Notes: a model not told the origin generated them from the sequence alone. Shown: positions 22,949 through 32,710, numbered from the stretch's first letter. The stretch is DNA of 64,000 nt from Acidisarcina sp. (GCA_035539175.1 DATLIY010000011.1:1-64000), one strand, 5' to 3'. Numbers and translations: made by a program.

Positions 22949-24544
22949 ATGAATTTTGTCCTTGCCGATTCGAGCCTGAACATGAGTCAGGGTCAACGAA
23001 GAGCCAAGATAGTTGCAACACTTGGTCCAGCTTCGAATAGCGAAGCGATGTTCCGTGAGCTGGTGCGTGCGGGTCTTGATGTCGCGCGCCTGAACTTCTC
23101 CCACGGAGCCAACGCGGAGAAGCTGGAACTGATCGAGATGATCCGTAAAGTATCCGAGCAGGAGGGGAAGCGGATCTGCATTATGGCCGATCTGCAGGGC
23201 CCCAAGATCCGGACCGGGCGGCTGAAGAACAAGATCCCCGTGCAGTTACGAACTGGGCAGATGCTCCGCATCACGCCGGGCGACATTCTTGGAACCGCCG
23301 ATGTCATCGGCACCACCTTCAAGACGCTGGCGGAAAACGTAGAGCAGGGCTCCCGCATTCTGCTTTCCGATGGCCTGATTGAGCTGCGCGTGCGCGAGGT
23401 TCAGGATACCGATGTCGTCTGCGAAGTGATCAACGGCGGCATGCTCGGCGAGAACAAGGGAATCAATCTTCCCGGCGTCGCGGTCCGTGTGCCTTCCCTG
23501 ACGGAGAAGGATGAGATCGATCTGGAATTCGCGCTGAAGAGCGGTGTCGATGCGATTGCCGTTTCCTTCGTCCGCACTGCGGAAGACGTGAAGCTGGTGA
23601 AGCACAGAATTGCGGCGCTGGGCTCGGAGACCTGGGTGATTGCGAAGCTCGAAAAGCCGCAGGCCATTGAGCACCTGGAGAGCATTCTGGAAGCCGCCGA
23701 CGGAGTCATGGTAGCCCGCGGCGATCTCGGCGTGGAGGTTCCGCCGGAGAAGGTTCCAGCGATCCAGAAGCATGTAATCCGCCGTGCGGCGGACTATCGC
23801 AAGCCGGTCATCACGGCGACGCAGATGCTGGAGTCGATGATCGAGAATCCGCGGCCAACGCGAGCCGAGGCAAGCGACGTAGCCAATGCTATCTATGACG
23901 GAAGCGACGCGGTTATGCTTTCCGGCGAGACGGCGATGGGCAAATATCCGATTGAAGCTATCCGCATGATGGCGAAGATTGTGAGCGAGACGGAATTGGC
24001 GATGCGCGAGACTCCGGCCCGCGATCGCGATCGTACGCACCGCGTCCGGCTGTCCATCAGCGAGACGATTTGCGAATCGATGGCGCACGCGGCAGACGAT
24101 CTCGACCTGAGCGCAATCGCGGTCTTCACGGAGACCGGCACGACGGCGCGGCAGCTTTCGAAGTACCGCCCGCGCACCACGATTTACGCCCTGTCCAGCG
24201 TCGATGTGACGATCAACCGCATGGCGCTGCTCTGGGGCGTTCATCCCATCAAGTGCGCCAAGCTGACCACTACCGACCAGATGGTGGACACGGCGGAGCA
24301 GTTGCTTCAGGAAGGCGGATTCGTTCGCCCCCGGGAAGTGATCGGAATCGTGGCCGGAACACGCACCCGATCGGGTTCCACAAACTTCCTGCGTCTGCAT
24401 GTGCTGGGAGATTACCTGGCAGACCAGGTGCGAGCGAAGGAACTGGCTGCTACGCAGACGGAGTTGCCTGCGCCAAGGGCGACGAAGGGCGTTGTGAAGT
24501 CAAAGATGCCGGTCAAGAGGGGCAGGCCGGTGCGGTCGCGCTAG
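22949..24544 (+). CDS. pyk: Pyruvate kinase
   Basis: This enzyme makes pyruvate and ATP from phosphoenolpyruvate and ADP at the end of glycolysis. The 531-residue product shows KIVATLGPAS near the start, LNFSHG, IMADLQGPKIRTG, the K+/Mg2+ region with VMVARGDLGVEVPPE, and the signature VITATQMLESMIENPRPTRAE. A C-terminal domain of about 150 residues ends in a basic tail (PVKRGRPVRSR) beyond the usual ~480 residues. The ATG at 22949 follows GGGGG; an internal ATG at 22982 would start at MSQGQRRAK and is a possible alternative. Confidence 0.97.
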   Translation: MNFVLADSSLNMSQGQRRAKIVATLGPASNSEAMFRELVRAGLDVARLNFSHGANAEKLELIEMIRKVSEQEGKRICIMADLQGPKIRTGRLKNKIPVQLRTGQMLRITPGDILGTADVIGTTFKTLAENVEQGSRILLSDGLIELRVREVQDTDVVCEVINGGMLGENKGINLPGVAVRVPSLTEKDEIDLEFALKSGVDAIAVSFVRTAEDVKLVKHRIAALGSETWVIAKLEKPQAIEHLESILEAADGVMVARGDLGVEVPPEKVPAIQKHVIRRAADYRKPVITATQMLESMIENPRPTRAEASDVANAIYDGSDAVMLSGETAMGKYPIEAIRMMAKIVSETELAMRETPARDRDRTHRVRLSISETICESMAHAADDLDLSAIAVFTETGTTARQLSKYRPRTTIYALSSVDVTINRMALLWGVHPIKCAKLTTTDQMVDTAEQLLQEGGFVRPREVIGIVAGTRTRSGSTNFLRLHVLGDYLADQVRAKELAATQTELPAPRATKGVVKSKMPVKRGRPVRSR

Positions 24545-24588
24545 CTCGATTGCTGAATCAGTAAGAGTGGTCGAAGAGCGGGTCAGGA

Positions 24589-24636
24589 AGCGGTCAGCAG
24601 ATACGGAGCATCGTATGCTGGCCGCTTTGTTTTTTT
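24589..24636 (+). terminator. Rho-independent terminator after pyk
   Basis: An 11-bp stem (agcggtcagca at 24589-24599 with tgctggccgct ending at 24626, one G-T pair) continues after a two-base bulge into a 4-bp stem and a six-base loop. A T-rich tail (ttgttttttt) follows. Confidence 0.88.
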
Positions 24637-24694
24637 GAGCACAAGGTCCGGCTGGCTTTGAGCCGCGCGCGGTTCCTGTTAACGTGGGGTTGAA

Positions 24695-26734
24695 ATGGGC
24701 CGCATCCGCATACTCTCCGATCAGGTCGCCAACCAGATTGCCGCTGGCGAGGTAGTGGACCGTCCGGCATCTGTGGTAAAGGAGTTGCTGGAGAACGCGC
24801 TCGATGCCGGGGCGACGCGCATCCGCCTGGAGGTGGAGGGCGGGGGACGCAAACTGATCCGCATGGCCGACAATGGCTGCGGCATGTTGCGCGACGATGC
24901 TCTGCTGGCCTTCGAGCGCCACGCGACCTCAAAGATTCGCTCCAGCGACGATCTGCTTTCCATTGCGACGCTGGGGTTTCGCGGCGAGGCGCTGCCTTCC
25001 ATCGCCTCTATCTCGCGGCTGCAGCTCGATACCCGGACAGAGGAAGAAGCGACCGGCACTCATGTTGAAATCATGGGTGGAAAGATCGTGCGCGTCGATG
25101 AGGCTGCGGTTGCTGGCGGAACGACGATTGCCGTGCGCGATCTCTTCTTCAATACTCCGGCGCGGCGCAAATTCCTCAAGTCGGAGACGACGGAGCTTTC
25201 TCATATAACTGCGCTGGTTACAAATTACGCGCTGGCGCATCCTGACAAGCATTTTGAGCTGCATACAGCGACGCATGCGCTGCTGGTGGCCCCGCCGGTG
25301 CGCAAGCCGCAGGAGCGGATGTATCAGATCTTCGGAGGAGAGCTGGTCGAGCAGCTTCTGCCGGTAGCGGCAGAGATGAGCCTGGCGCACGCGGGGCTGC
25401 CGGAGCCGCCGCCGTGGAAGCGCGATGCGGACTATCAGCGTCCTGAGCCGGGTTTTCTGCGCCTCAGCGGTTTTCTGTCAAAGCCCGAGCTGCAAAAGCT
25501 GAACCGCAACTCGATCTATGTCTTCGTCAACCGCAGGCTGGTGCGCGATCGCCTGATCCTGCACGCGGTGAGCGAGGCCTACCGGAACATCCTGCCGCCG
25601 ACCTCCTTTCCCGTAGTGCTGATGTTCCTGGAGATGCCGCCGGAAGAGGTGGATGTGAATGTGCATCCGGCCAAGACGGAGGTGCGCTTCCGGCAGTCCA
25701 GCTTCGTCCATGACTTTGTGCGCGACAGCCTGCGGAATGGGTTGATCAAGGCGCGCCCCGCGGCGAGCTTCCTGCAGGCGCTTACGGCCAGCCCGCATGC
25801 GTCGTCGGCGATCTCTTCCGCGTTGTTGCAGGATGTCTCTCCTCTGCCGGGCGGGGATGAAGCGCAGACGATGGTTGCCGAGTCGGAGGGCATTGTGGCG
25901 GAGGATGCTGCCGGCTTCGAGCTGCGGCCCCCGGAGCACAGGCCGGAGACGGGGAGGTTGCCATTCGCCCTTGGCCTGCCGCAGGGGGATGGCGCGCAGC
26001 CAGGGGATGGCCTGCCGCAAGGGACGGGTCTGCTGCGGGAGAGCGTTGCGGCCATTGCTTCGGCCTTGCCCGAGACGCATGATTGCGATGCCCAGGCATC
26101 CGTCGATGCGAACGAGGCAGCAGTCGGCGATGGGGCGCCGGGCACGCTAAACGCGCTGGCTTCGCTGAAGCCGCTGGGGCAGTTGCGCGAGTCGTTCATC
26201 CTGGCAGTCAACGATGAGGGCCTGTGGATCATCGACCAGCATGTGGCGCATGAACGGGTTCTGTTTGAGAAGGTTCTGCGCGAGCGGCAGGTGGAGCGGG
26301 TGCAGCGCCAGCGCCTGTTGATGCCCATGCTGGTGGATCTGCTACCTCAGCAGATGGTAGTGTTTGCGGCAATTGCGCAGGAGCTGGAGCGCAATGGATT
26401 TGAGGCGGAACCCTTTGGGCCACGCACCATCGCCATCAAGGCGGCGCCGATTGGTCTGGAAGGCAATCAACTCGAACGGATGCTGGTGGAGGTGCTGGAG
26501 CAGAGCCAGCGCGAGACGCAACGGGAGAATCTGGAGACGATGCGCACACGGATCGCCGCCTCGATTGCCTGCCACGCGGCAATCAAGGTGAACACGGCGC
26601 TCGATACCACGCGGATGGAATGGCTGCTGGCGGAGCTGGCCAAAACGGAGCATCCGACGAGCTGCCCGCATGGGCGGCCCATCGCATTAAGGTATGCTTG
26701 GAAAGACATCCAGCGCGCCTTTCAGAGGATCTGA
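24695..26734 (+). CDS. mutL: DNA mismatch repair protein MutL
   Basis: MutL links mismatch recognition by MutS to strand incision. The 679-residue product has the GHKL ATPase motifs KELLENALDAGATRI (E33, N34 region), MADNGCGM and LGFRGEALPS, a long variable linker (about residues 360-490) and a C-terminal dimerisation domain. That domain has DQHVAHERVLFE, matching the metal-binding endonuclease motif DQHA(x)2E(x)4E with Ala changed to Val, and CPHGRP near the end. It is therefore expected to nick DNA itself, as in organisms without MutH. MutS is not in the window. Confidence 0.97.
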   Translation: MGRIRILSDQVANQIAAGEVVDRPASVVKELLENALDAGATRIRLEVEGGGRKLIRMADNGCGMLRDDALLAFERHATSKIRSSDDLLSIATLGFRGEALPSIASISRLQLDTRTEEEATGTHVEIMGGKIVRVDEAAVAGGTTIAVRDLFFNTPARRKFLKSETTELSHITALVTNYALAHPDKHFELHTATHALLVAPPVRKPQERMYQIFGGELVEQLLPVAAEMSLAHAGLPEPPPWKRDADYQRPEPGFLRLSGFLSKPELQKLNRNSIYVFVNRRLVRDRLILHAVSEAYRNILPPTSFPVVLMFLEMPPEEVDVNVHPAKTEVRFRQSSFVHDFVRDSLRNGLIKARPAASFLQALTASPHASSAISSALLQDVSPLPGGDEAQTMVAESEGIVAEDAAGFELRPPEHRPETGRLPFALGLPQGDGAQPGDGLPQGTGLLRESVAAIASALPETHDCDAQASVDANEAAVGDGAPGTLNALASLKPLGQLRESFILAVNDEGLWIIDQHVAHERVLFEKVLRERQVERVQRQRLLMPMLVDLLPQQMVVFAAIAQELERNGFEAEPFGPRTIAIKAAPIGLEGNQLERMLVEVLEQSQRETQRENLETMRTRIAASIACHAAIKVNTALDTTRMEWLLAELAKTEHPTSCPHGRPIALRYAWKDIQRAFQRI

Positions 26735-26793
26735 TCGGCCTGAAGTCGGCCATTTTTCCAAAGAACTCCGGCGCGCGGCAAGAGAGAACCCCA

Positions 26794-29259
26794 TTGACAC
26801 GAGAGCAACTCCAGGCAACACGCGCTGAACGCTGGCGACAAAACGGCGAGGCTCTCCTTACGCTCGAGGCCGCACGGGAATGGCTGCAGGAGACGGGCAT
26901 CTGCCTGTTTCTGCCGCGGAAGATGCAATTGCCGGCTCCGGCACCCTCCTTTGTGGAGGCATGCCTTGGCACGCCGAACGCCACTCCCCCGCGGGAGGCG
27001 ATTGAGGCGGCTACGGAACTGCTGGCCCGGCTGATAGACGCAGGCGACGTAATTGCTCTGAACCTGCTGGGTATGGTGGGGGAGCAGCCCGACTTCCTGG
27101 TAACACCGGAGTTTTTGCCCTACGTCTTCGCCTTGCGCGGCGACAGGGACTGGAAGCACGATCCGGCAACCACGGGCACGGGGCGGGTTTCTCCGCTGGT
27201 GCTGGAGGTGTGGAAGACGATTGAGCGCACCGGCGTCCAGACGGCGATCGAGATTCGCGAGGCACTGGGCAAGGAGCTGACAGAGGCAGCCGTGCTGCGC
27301 GCCCTGAATGAGTTGTGGAGCGGAATGCGCGTGATCCTGCTGCCCGGCGCGAGCGGCGAACCTGCCACCTGGGAGGCTTTGAAGACGCGCCACCAAAAGG
27401 CATTGGCGGGCGGCACGGCTACTTCGCTGGTCACCGCTCTCTCGGTGCTGCTGGCGCGCTATTTGCAGTCGTCGGTGGCGGCCACCAGCGAGGAGGCGGA
27501 GGTCTTTTTGTCGCCGCTGGCCTCACGCAGCAAGGTCCGCGAGGTGATCCGCGGCCTGAGCGCGACGCGGCAACTGGCGACGTACTCGCTCGATGCACAG
27601 CCACTGCTCTATGTGGAAGGGACTCTGCCGGAGTTTGAGGAGCCGGTAGCGGCTGAGGAGCCTGCGCCGCAGCCTGCGGTGGAAGGTGCGGCTTCGGGTG
27701 AGGCAGGATCGAGAATCCGGATCTATACCCGGCGCCCGGTCACAGGACCCGATCCGCTGCGCTGGAAGCGGGATTCGAGTGTGCCTCCGCCGCCAGGGGC
27801 GCGACGTTCTTCCATGGGCGACACGGCCCGGGAGGAATCTCGCGGCAGCAGGCCGGAGGGGGAGAAATTCGCGGCTCGGCGTGGGCCGGGATCTGGACCA
27901 GGATCGGGACGTGGACCTGGACGTGCGCCGGGCGGTATGCCGCGTCGGGAAGGCGCAGGAGCGCCACGGCGCGCGGGTGCAGAGGGAGAGCGGAAGCAGT
28001 GGACGCCGCGTGAGGGAGGCTTCTCCAGGCCAGCAGGAAGGCCAGCAGGCAAGTTCGCTCCGCGGCAGCAAGAGGGTGGGGCTCCGGCGGAAGGCCGTCG
28101 TCCGTCCTTCGGTGCAAGACCCGGTAGTAGTAGATTCAGCGGTGCAAGGCCCAGCAGTGCAAGACCATCGTTTGGCGGTGCAAGACCTGGTAGTGCAAGA
28201 CCCGGTAATGCAAGACCTGGTAGTGCAAGACCCGGTAATGCAAGACCTGGCGGTGCAAGACCATCGTTTGGTGCTGCAAGACCTGGTAGTGCGCGACCAT
28301 CGTTTGGCTCGCGGCCACCCGCAGCTGGCGGTTTCGGCGCAAGACCCTCGGGACCGCGCGCGACGGGCAGGCCAGGAGGTTCTCCGGGAGGACGTACCTT
28401 TAGCAAGAGCGCGGAGCCGGGAGAGAAGAGGCGCTTCGCTCCGGCGGGCCGTGGTCCGGGTATGGATCGCCCAGGCGGTCGTCCCAGCAGTCGCCCGGGC
28501 GGTCGCCCCAGTTTTGGGAGCGCCGGTCGTCCGGCAGGGGATCGTCCCAGCTATCCGAAGAGTGCAGGCGGCAAGTTTGGACCTCGCCGCACGCCGGGCG
28601 CCGTCGCAGGTGAAGGAGCAGGAAGCGCGAAGAAGGGCCGCTGGGTTCCTCGCACCGGCGCTGGAGATGGGCGCGAGGAGCGTCCAGCGCGGCGTGAAGG
28701 GGGATTTGCGGGAGCCTCGGGCAGGGGACCGTCGCGGAGTGGCGGTCCGAAGACATCCTTTGGCTCGCGCGGCTCGCGTCCTCCGGCTGGCGGAACAAGA
28801 CCCGGAACAAGGTTCGGCGCCAAGCCCGGGGCAAGGCCGGGAACAGGGCCCAGCCGTGGCGCAGGAGCATCGCGTCCGTACGCCAAGCCGGGTGGGGGCA
28901 AGTTTGCTCCACGGCGCGAGGGCGGCGGTGCGGCACGGCCTTCTTACACAAAGCCATGGGCAGAGGGCAGGGAGCGTCCGGCACGGCCAAGGAGCTTTGG
29001 AACGGGACCTGAAAGCGGCGGATCGAGACCGGAAGGCGGCTTCGAGCGTAGGCGCCCGGCTGGCGGGGAGGGTGAGCGTCGGCCACGGACCTTTGGAGCG
29101 CGGCCACCAGCCGGGAAGTCCGGCGGCAAGGCTGGCTTTAAACCAAGGCCGGGCGGCAGAACTCCAGGTGGTAAGACTGCGGGAGGAAGGCCCGGAGGAT
29201 TTGGCACGAAGAAGCGCGGTCCCGGAGATTATCCCCCAAGGAAGAAGCGAACTGAATGA
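26794..29259 (+). CDS. Large protein with N-terminal winged-helix-like region and long Arg/Gly/Pro-rich tail
   Basis: The start is uncertain: a TTG at 26794 gives MTREQLQATRAERWRQNGE; the frame is open further upstream into mutL. The first ~300 residues are ordered and include FLVTPEFLPYVFALRGDRDW and LRALNELWSGMRVILL, which look like winged-helix elements of a DNA-binding protein, but I cannot name the family. From about residue 320 to the end (about 500 residues) the protein is low complexity with repeated GSARPG, GGRP and SFG units and many Arg, so it is probably disordered and nucleic-acid binding. It ends with an ATGA overlap with cmk, so the two are translationally coupled. Confidence 0.75.
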   Translation: MTREQLQATRAERWRQNGEALLTLEAAREWLQETGICLFLPRKMQLPAPAPSFVEACLGTPNATPPREAIEAATELLARLIDAGDVIALNLLGMVGEQPDFLVTPEFLPYVFALRGDRDWKHDPATTGTGRVSPLVLEVWKTIERTGVQTAIEIREALGKELTEAAVLRALNELWSGMRVILLPGASGEPATWEALKTRHQKALAGGTATSLVTALSVLLARYLQSSVAATSEEAEVFLSPLASRSKVREVIRGLSATRQLATYSLDAQPLLYVEGTLPEFEEPVAAEEPAPQPAVEGAASGEAGSRIRIYTRRPVTGPDPLRWKRDSSVPPPPGARRSSMGDTAREESRGSRPEGEKFAARRGPGSGPGSGRGPGRAPGGMPRREGAGAPRRAGAEGERKQWTPREGGFSRPAGRPAGKFAPRQQEGGAPAEGRRPSFGARPGSSRFSGARPSSARPSFGGARPGSARPGNARPGSARPGNARPGGARPSFGAARPGSARPSFGSRPPAAGGFGARPSGPRATGRPGGSPGGRTFSKSAEPGEKRRFAPAGRGPGMDRPGGRPSSRPGGRPSFGSAGRPAGDRPSYPKSAGGKFGPRRTPGAVAGEGAGSAKKGRWVPRTGAGDGREERPARREGGFAGASGRGPSRSGGPKTSFGSRGSRPPAGGTRPGTRFGAKPGARPGTGPSRGAGASRPYAKPGGGKFAPRREGGGAARPSYTKPWAEGRERPARPRSFGTGPESGGSRPEGGFERRRPAGGEGERRPRTFGARPPAGKSGGKAGFKPRPGGRTPGGKTAGGRPGGFGTKKRGPGDYPPRKKRTE
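28111..28306 (+). repeat. 15-bp coding tandem repeat (GSARP/GNARP units)
   Basis: Units of the type ggtagtgcaagaccc follow each other with small changes and encode Gly-Ser/Asn-Ala-Arg-Pro. Three frames and the reverse strand stay open across it, which creates spurious long reading frames. Confidence 0.9.
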
Positions 29260-29936
29260 CAGGCAAGCACTTAATTGTTGCGATTGACGGTCCGGCGGGA
29301 GCGGGAAAGAGCACTCTGGCGGCGCGGCTTGCCAGCCGGTTCGGACTTCTCAATCTGGAGACGGGCGCGATGTATCGGGCGTTTGCCCTGGCGGCGCTGG
29401 AGAAGGGCATTCCAGTCGATCAATCGGCGGAGCTCGAACGGTTGACCGGGAGCACCACGATCCGCCTGCAGTCCGGGGCTGGTGGCAATCGAGTCTTTCT
29501 GGATGGCCGAGACGTGACCGAGCGCATCCGGCAGAAGGACGTTACCGAGGCTGCCTCGCGCGTGAGCGTTCACCCCGCGGTCCGCCACTGGATGGTGGCC
29601 ATGCAACGAAAGCTGGGGGAGATGGGCGGCGTAGTCATGGAAGGCCGCGATATCGGAACCGAGGTCTTTCCCGGGGCGGATGTAAAGATTTTTCTGGATG
29701 CCTCACCCGAGGCCCGTGGAGAGCGGCGGTATCAGCAGCTTGGCCCTTCCGGTGAGACGCAGCAGGCGGCTGTGCTGCGCGAGATTCAGCAGCGGGATGA
29801 GAGGGACCGGACTCGTGTCCAGTCTCCTCTCCGCCCTGCTGCCGATGCAGTGGTCATCGACTCAACCAACCTGCCGCTGGACGAGGTTGTCGCCCTCGCG
29901 GAGGCCTTGATTACTGAACGGCTGGCTGCTCGCTGA
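29256..29936 (+). CDS. cmk: Cytidylate kinase
   Basis: Cmk phosphorylates CMP/dCMP with ATP. The 226-residue product begins MTGKHLIVAIDGPAGAGKST with the P-loop at residues 12-20, then LETGAMYRAFALAAL, FLDGRDVT, VVMEGRDIGTEVFP and the LID-region arginines QQRDERDRTR. All are family hallmarks and the length is normal. The start overlaps the upstream gene by four bases (ATGA). Its 3' end overlaps the convergent DUF4097-like gene by 26 bp. Confidence 0.97.
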   Translation: MTGKHLIVAIDGPAGAGKSTLAARLASRFGLLNLETGAMYRAFALAALEKGIPVDQSAELERLTGSTTIRLQSGAGGNRVFLDGRDVTERIRQKDVTEAASRVSVHPAVRHWMVAMQRKLGEMGGVVMEGRDIGTEVFPGADVKIFLDASPEARGERRYQQLGPSGETQQAAVLREIQQRDERDRTRVQSPLRPAADAVVIDSTNLPLDEVVALAEALITERLAAR

Positions 29937-31521
29937 CGCCGGGCGGTTGCCGCAGGTGCCGGATTGGGCCGGGTGGCGTGGGAGCCTTGGGCATCTTGGG
30001 AAAGACGGGCAAGCTGTTCGCCGAAGGCATAGGCGGCAGCGGCGGAATCGGCGGCAGCCCTGGAATCAGATCACCCTTCTTCAGGTGAATATCACCCTGA
30101 CTCGACATTAAGGTAATCCGCGGTCCGCCCTTTCCAACTTCGCCGGTAAGGGAGTGGGAGGAGTTGCTGCCGGTCTGGTTCAGCGGAAAATCGGTAGAGA
30201 TTTCCCCATTGTTGGCGTGGCCGTCGATCGAAAAACCGGCACCCGGCGGCAGTCCCAGGTTGATGGAGCCGTTGCGGTTATTGATCCAGATATTCCCCAG
30301 CGGTGCTCCGGGAGTGACGTTGACATCGTCATTGGAATTCTCGATGTGGATGTCGCCAAAGACCTGGCTGCAGTCGATGGACTTGGAGCGGGTCACGATC
30401 TTGATGGGCCCTTGTGCCTGCTGCAGATGCAGGTCGCTGGAGTCCATCGTCATATCGCCGGCTATGCGGGCGGCCTCAAAGTCGGTACGGCTGGAGTGGA
30501 AGTGCAGCGGCGCCTCGATGCGTTCGAGGTGCGTAGAACCGAAGAAGTCGCCATCCAGCAGCACCTTGCCGCGGATCTCCGACAGCGTGACGTCTTCCAT
30601 GCGCCCATCGACGGAGAGATCGCCGCGAACATCGTGCGCGGAGAAGTTGCCCCGGCTCACGCGGGCATGCGCGGTTCCTCCCAGGCTCTCGAACTTGATG
30701 TCGCCGTGTCCCGAGGCTACGTTGACGCTCCCCTTCAGCCCTTCGATGTTGATGTCTCCGTGCCCGGCGTTGACGTCAGCCGATGCGGCAGGAGGCAGTT
30801 CGAGGGTGACGTCGGACTTGCCATTTGCGTTGCCATCCACGTGCACGACCACATTTGTACCAGAGACAGTTACCTTTGGAGCCAGCGACTGGAGAAAGCG
30901 CCGTGCGTCGTCCTCGGAGTTGGTATAGGCCGTCTCGTGCGAGCGGACATGCAGGCGGGCATCGGCGGATGGGGTTATGGTGATATCGCCGCGCGGATTC
31001 TGCACCTGCACCTGGGGCGATGCGGGAATATCGAGATCCAGTTGGGTATCGTTCGCGTGCTCCGCGCCCATGAAGTGGAAAAATTCGCCATCCTGGCCGG
31101 AGAACTCGTCATGCAGGGGGCCCCAGTTCCAATGCGCCCAGGTCGCGCCTCCAGCGAGCGCGGCAAGAATGAGAAGGAAGACAACTCCACCGGCGGAGCG
31201 GCGAACGGGATGCGGCCGATTGCGGTCGAGGAACCACTCCCCCAGCAGAATCGATCCCACCAGAATGAAGAGCAGCGGCCACCAGCGGTGATAGGCCATC
31301 CAGAAGGTCGGGCCATCGATCTTGCCGGTAGCCAGCAGCAGGGCGACGATGCCGATCACGATCAGAACAACAGGGCCGGCGATGGAGGGCCGTTGCATGG
31401 CGCGCCAGTAATTGCGCTGGGCGCGAATGGCGGCGCGTTGCGCGGCTGCCTGCGAGCGCCAGGCTTCGCGAGCGCGGCGGCGCGCATCCTGCGGAGAGTA
31501 GGGAGGAGGAAGGGTTGCCAT
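29911..31521 (-). CDS. DUF4097-like envelope protein with N-terminal membrane helices
   Basis: The 536-residue product has a basic N-terminus, a pair of hydrophobic helices (about residues 45-100; the first has GPVVLIVIGIVALLLATG), a third at about 115-130, and then a long repetitive beta region with strands such as GHGDINIEGLKGSVNVASGHG and GNIWINNRNGSINL, characteristic of DUF4097 beta-solenoid folds. The C-terminus is Pro-rich. The ATG at 31521 is preferred because GGAGG lies five bases upstream; adjacent in-frame ATGs at 31524 and 31533 exist. It is the last gene of the sigma-factor operon and probably acts at the envelope. Confidence 0.82.
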   Translation of the reverse strand: MATLPPPYSPQDARRRAREAWRSQAAAQRAAIRAQRNYWRAMQRPSIAGPVVLIVIGIVALLLATGKIDGPTFWMAYHRWWPLLFILVGSILLGEWFLDRNRPHPVRRSAGGVVFLLILAALAGGATWAHWNWGPLHDEFSGQDGEFFHFMGAEHANDTQLDLDIPASPQVQVQNPRGDITITPSADARLHVRSHETAYTNSEDDARRFLQSLAPKVTVSGTNVVVHVDGNANGKSDVTLELPPAASADVNAGHGDINIEGLKGSVNVASGHGDIKFESLGGTAHARVSRGNFSAHDVRGDLSVDGRMEDVTLSEIRGKVLLDGDFFGSTHLERIEAPLHFHSSRTDFEAARIAGDMTMDSSDLHLQQAQGPIKIVTRSKSIDCSQVFGDIHIENSNDDVNVTPGAPLGNIWINNRNGSINLGLPPGAGFSIDGHANNGEISTDFPLNQTGSNSSHSLTGEVGKGGPRITLMSSQGDIHLKKGDLIPGLPPIPPLPPMPSANSLPVFPKMPKAPTPPGPIRHLRQPPGVSEQPAVQ

Positions 31522-31823
31522 CATGGCCTCCATTCACTGGCATCGGACTGTGAGCCAGAGGACGGGACAATCGAGGTCGTGCTCGAGGTACTGGCAGGCG
31601 GCTGCGGAGGCGGTGTTGTTCCAGGGTAGCCAGGGTAGTCCCCCGGCTCGATCTCGCAGAGCGCCGAACGCTGCAGCAGCTTGAGCACGCCCAGGGTGAT
31701 AAGGTACAGCGGCCAGCTCTTATGCCAGGGGAGAATATGCGCCTGTGCAAGCAGGGCCAGAACGCCCGTCAGCAGCAGCAATGCGGGTCCGGTGAGACGG
31801 CAGAGGATGGCATAGCGGTTCAT
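31521..31823 (-). CDS. Small two-helix membrane protein (LiaF-TM/DUF5668-like)
   Basis: The 100-residue product has two hydrophobic helices (GPALLLLTGVLALLAQAHIL and WPLYLITLGVLKLL) joined by a short HK turn, and a Pro/Ser/Thr-rich tail. The pattern matches the membrane segment found in LiaF-type envelope-stress proteins. It overlaps both neighbours in the operon by a few bases, so all are probably translated together. Confidence 0.75.
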   Translation of the reverse strand: MNRYAILCRLTGPALLLLTGVLALLAQAHILPWHKSWPLYLITLGVLKLLQRSALCEIEPGDYPGYPGTTPPPQPPASTSSTTSIVPSSGSQSDASEWRP

Positions 31824-32710
31824 TTTGTGCCTCCATCTGGTACGTCACGAGTTCTCCGGTAGATGAGCCAGCCGCCCAGGGCGATGAGGAAAATAGGCCA
31901 GCCGTGACCGATCCAGTGCATGCTGAAGATGCCAAGGGAGCTAAGCAGGAACAGGACCCCCAGGCCGATGAGGACAATGGCGCCGACCGGCTCGGGCCTG
32001 CGCGGCGGCAGAACCGGAGGGATCGGCGGAGGATACGCCTCGTAAGGCGTTTGCGGTGGCGGCGGAGCATACCCGGCTACCTGGTAAGCCGCGGAGTCGT
32101 AGGGGCTCTGCGCCGTTGCCTGAGGATATCCGGCATCGCCGGGAGCAGTGGCTGGCGGGGTATAACTAGCCGGAGGAACTGGAGCATAAGTGGCCGGCGG
32201 AACGGGAATGGCTGCTTGCGCCGGATGCAAGCCAAGCCGGGCGCCGAGGTCGTTCAGTCCGAAGGGATCGGGCAGCGGCAGGCCATCGCGCCGCGCCTTG
32301 GCGGTCTGGTAGGCGTCGAATATCTGGTAAAAGACCCAGGCGGCGATGAACAAGCCGAAGATTCCGTTCTGATTGGAAATGGAGATCAGAATGGCGAAGA
32401 TCAACACGTGGACCAGCGCTTTGACGAACTGACCGTTGTACATCGCTCCCACGCCCGGAATGAATCCCAGGAAGCCGGCCAGCATAGGTTTCGCGTCGCC
32501 GTTATAGGCTGGCGGCAAAGGGCCGGTCGCCGGATAGGGAGCTTTGCCTGCGCTCTCTTTCGCGTTGCCGGCAACACCTAACCGGGCTGCGATGCACGAC
32601 TCGCAGGCAACAATGCCGCTGATGGAATGCACACACTGCGAACACAGGGCCTTGCCACACAACTGGCAGTAAGCTTCTACAGGTGTTTCAGGATGGTTTG
32701 CGCAGTTCAT
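31820..32710 (-). CDS. B-box zinc-finger membrane protein
   Basis: The 296-residue product starts with a B-box-like zinc finger (C3, H6, C15, C18, C23, C26, C36, C39). It is followed by a TM2-like pair of helices (FLGFIPGVGAMYNGQ... and VHVLIFAILISIS), a Pro/Tyr/Ala-rich cytoplasmic or periplasmic stretch (about residues 165-240), and a final two-helix region (AIVLIGLGVLFLLSSLGIF, WPIFLIALGGWLIYRR) similar to the next gene. It is probably a membrane sensor or scaffold of the sigma-factor module. Confidence 0.82.
   Translation of the reverse strand: MNCANHPETPVEAYCQLCGKALCSQCVHSISGIVACESCIAARLGVAGNAKESAGKAPYPATGPLPPAYNGDAKPMLAGFLGFIPGVGAMYNGQFVKALVHVLIFAILISISNQNGIFGLFIAAWVFYQIFDAYQTAKARRDGLPLPDPFGLNDLGARLGLHPAQAAIPVPPATYAPVPPASYTPPATAPGDAGYPQATAQSPYDSAAYQVAGYAPPPPQTPYEAYPPPIPPVLPPRRPEPVGAIVLIGLGVLFLLSSLGIFSMHWIGHGWPIFLIALGGWLIYRRTRDVPDGGTK

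Noticed and set aside
27686-29287. Long plus-strand open frame inside the Arg/Gly-rich gene (VQDLVVQD-type repeats) and several minus-strand frames there
   Set aside because: They are frame shadows of a 15-bp repetitive, GC-rich coding region; the in-frame gene with the ordered N-terminus and ATGA coupling to cmk is the better reading.
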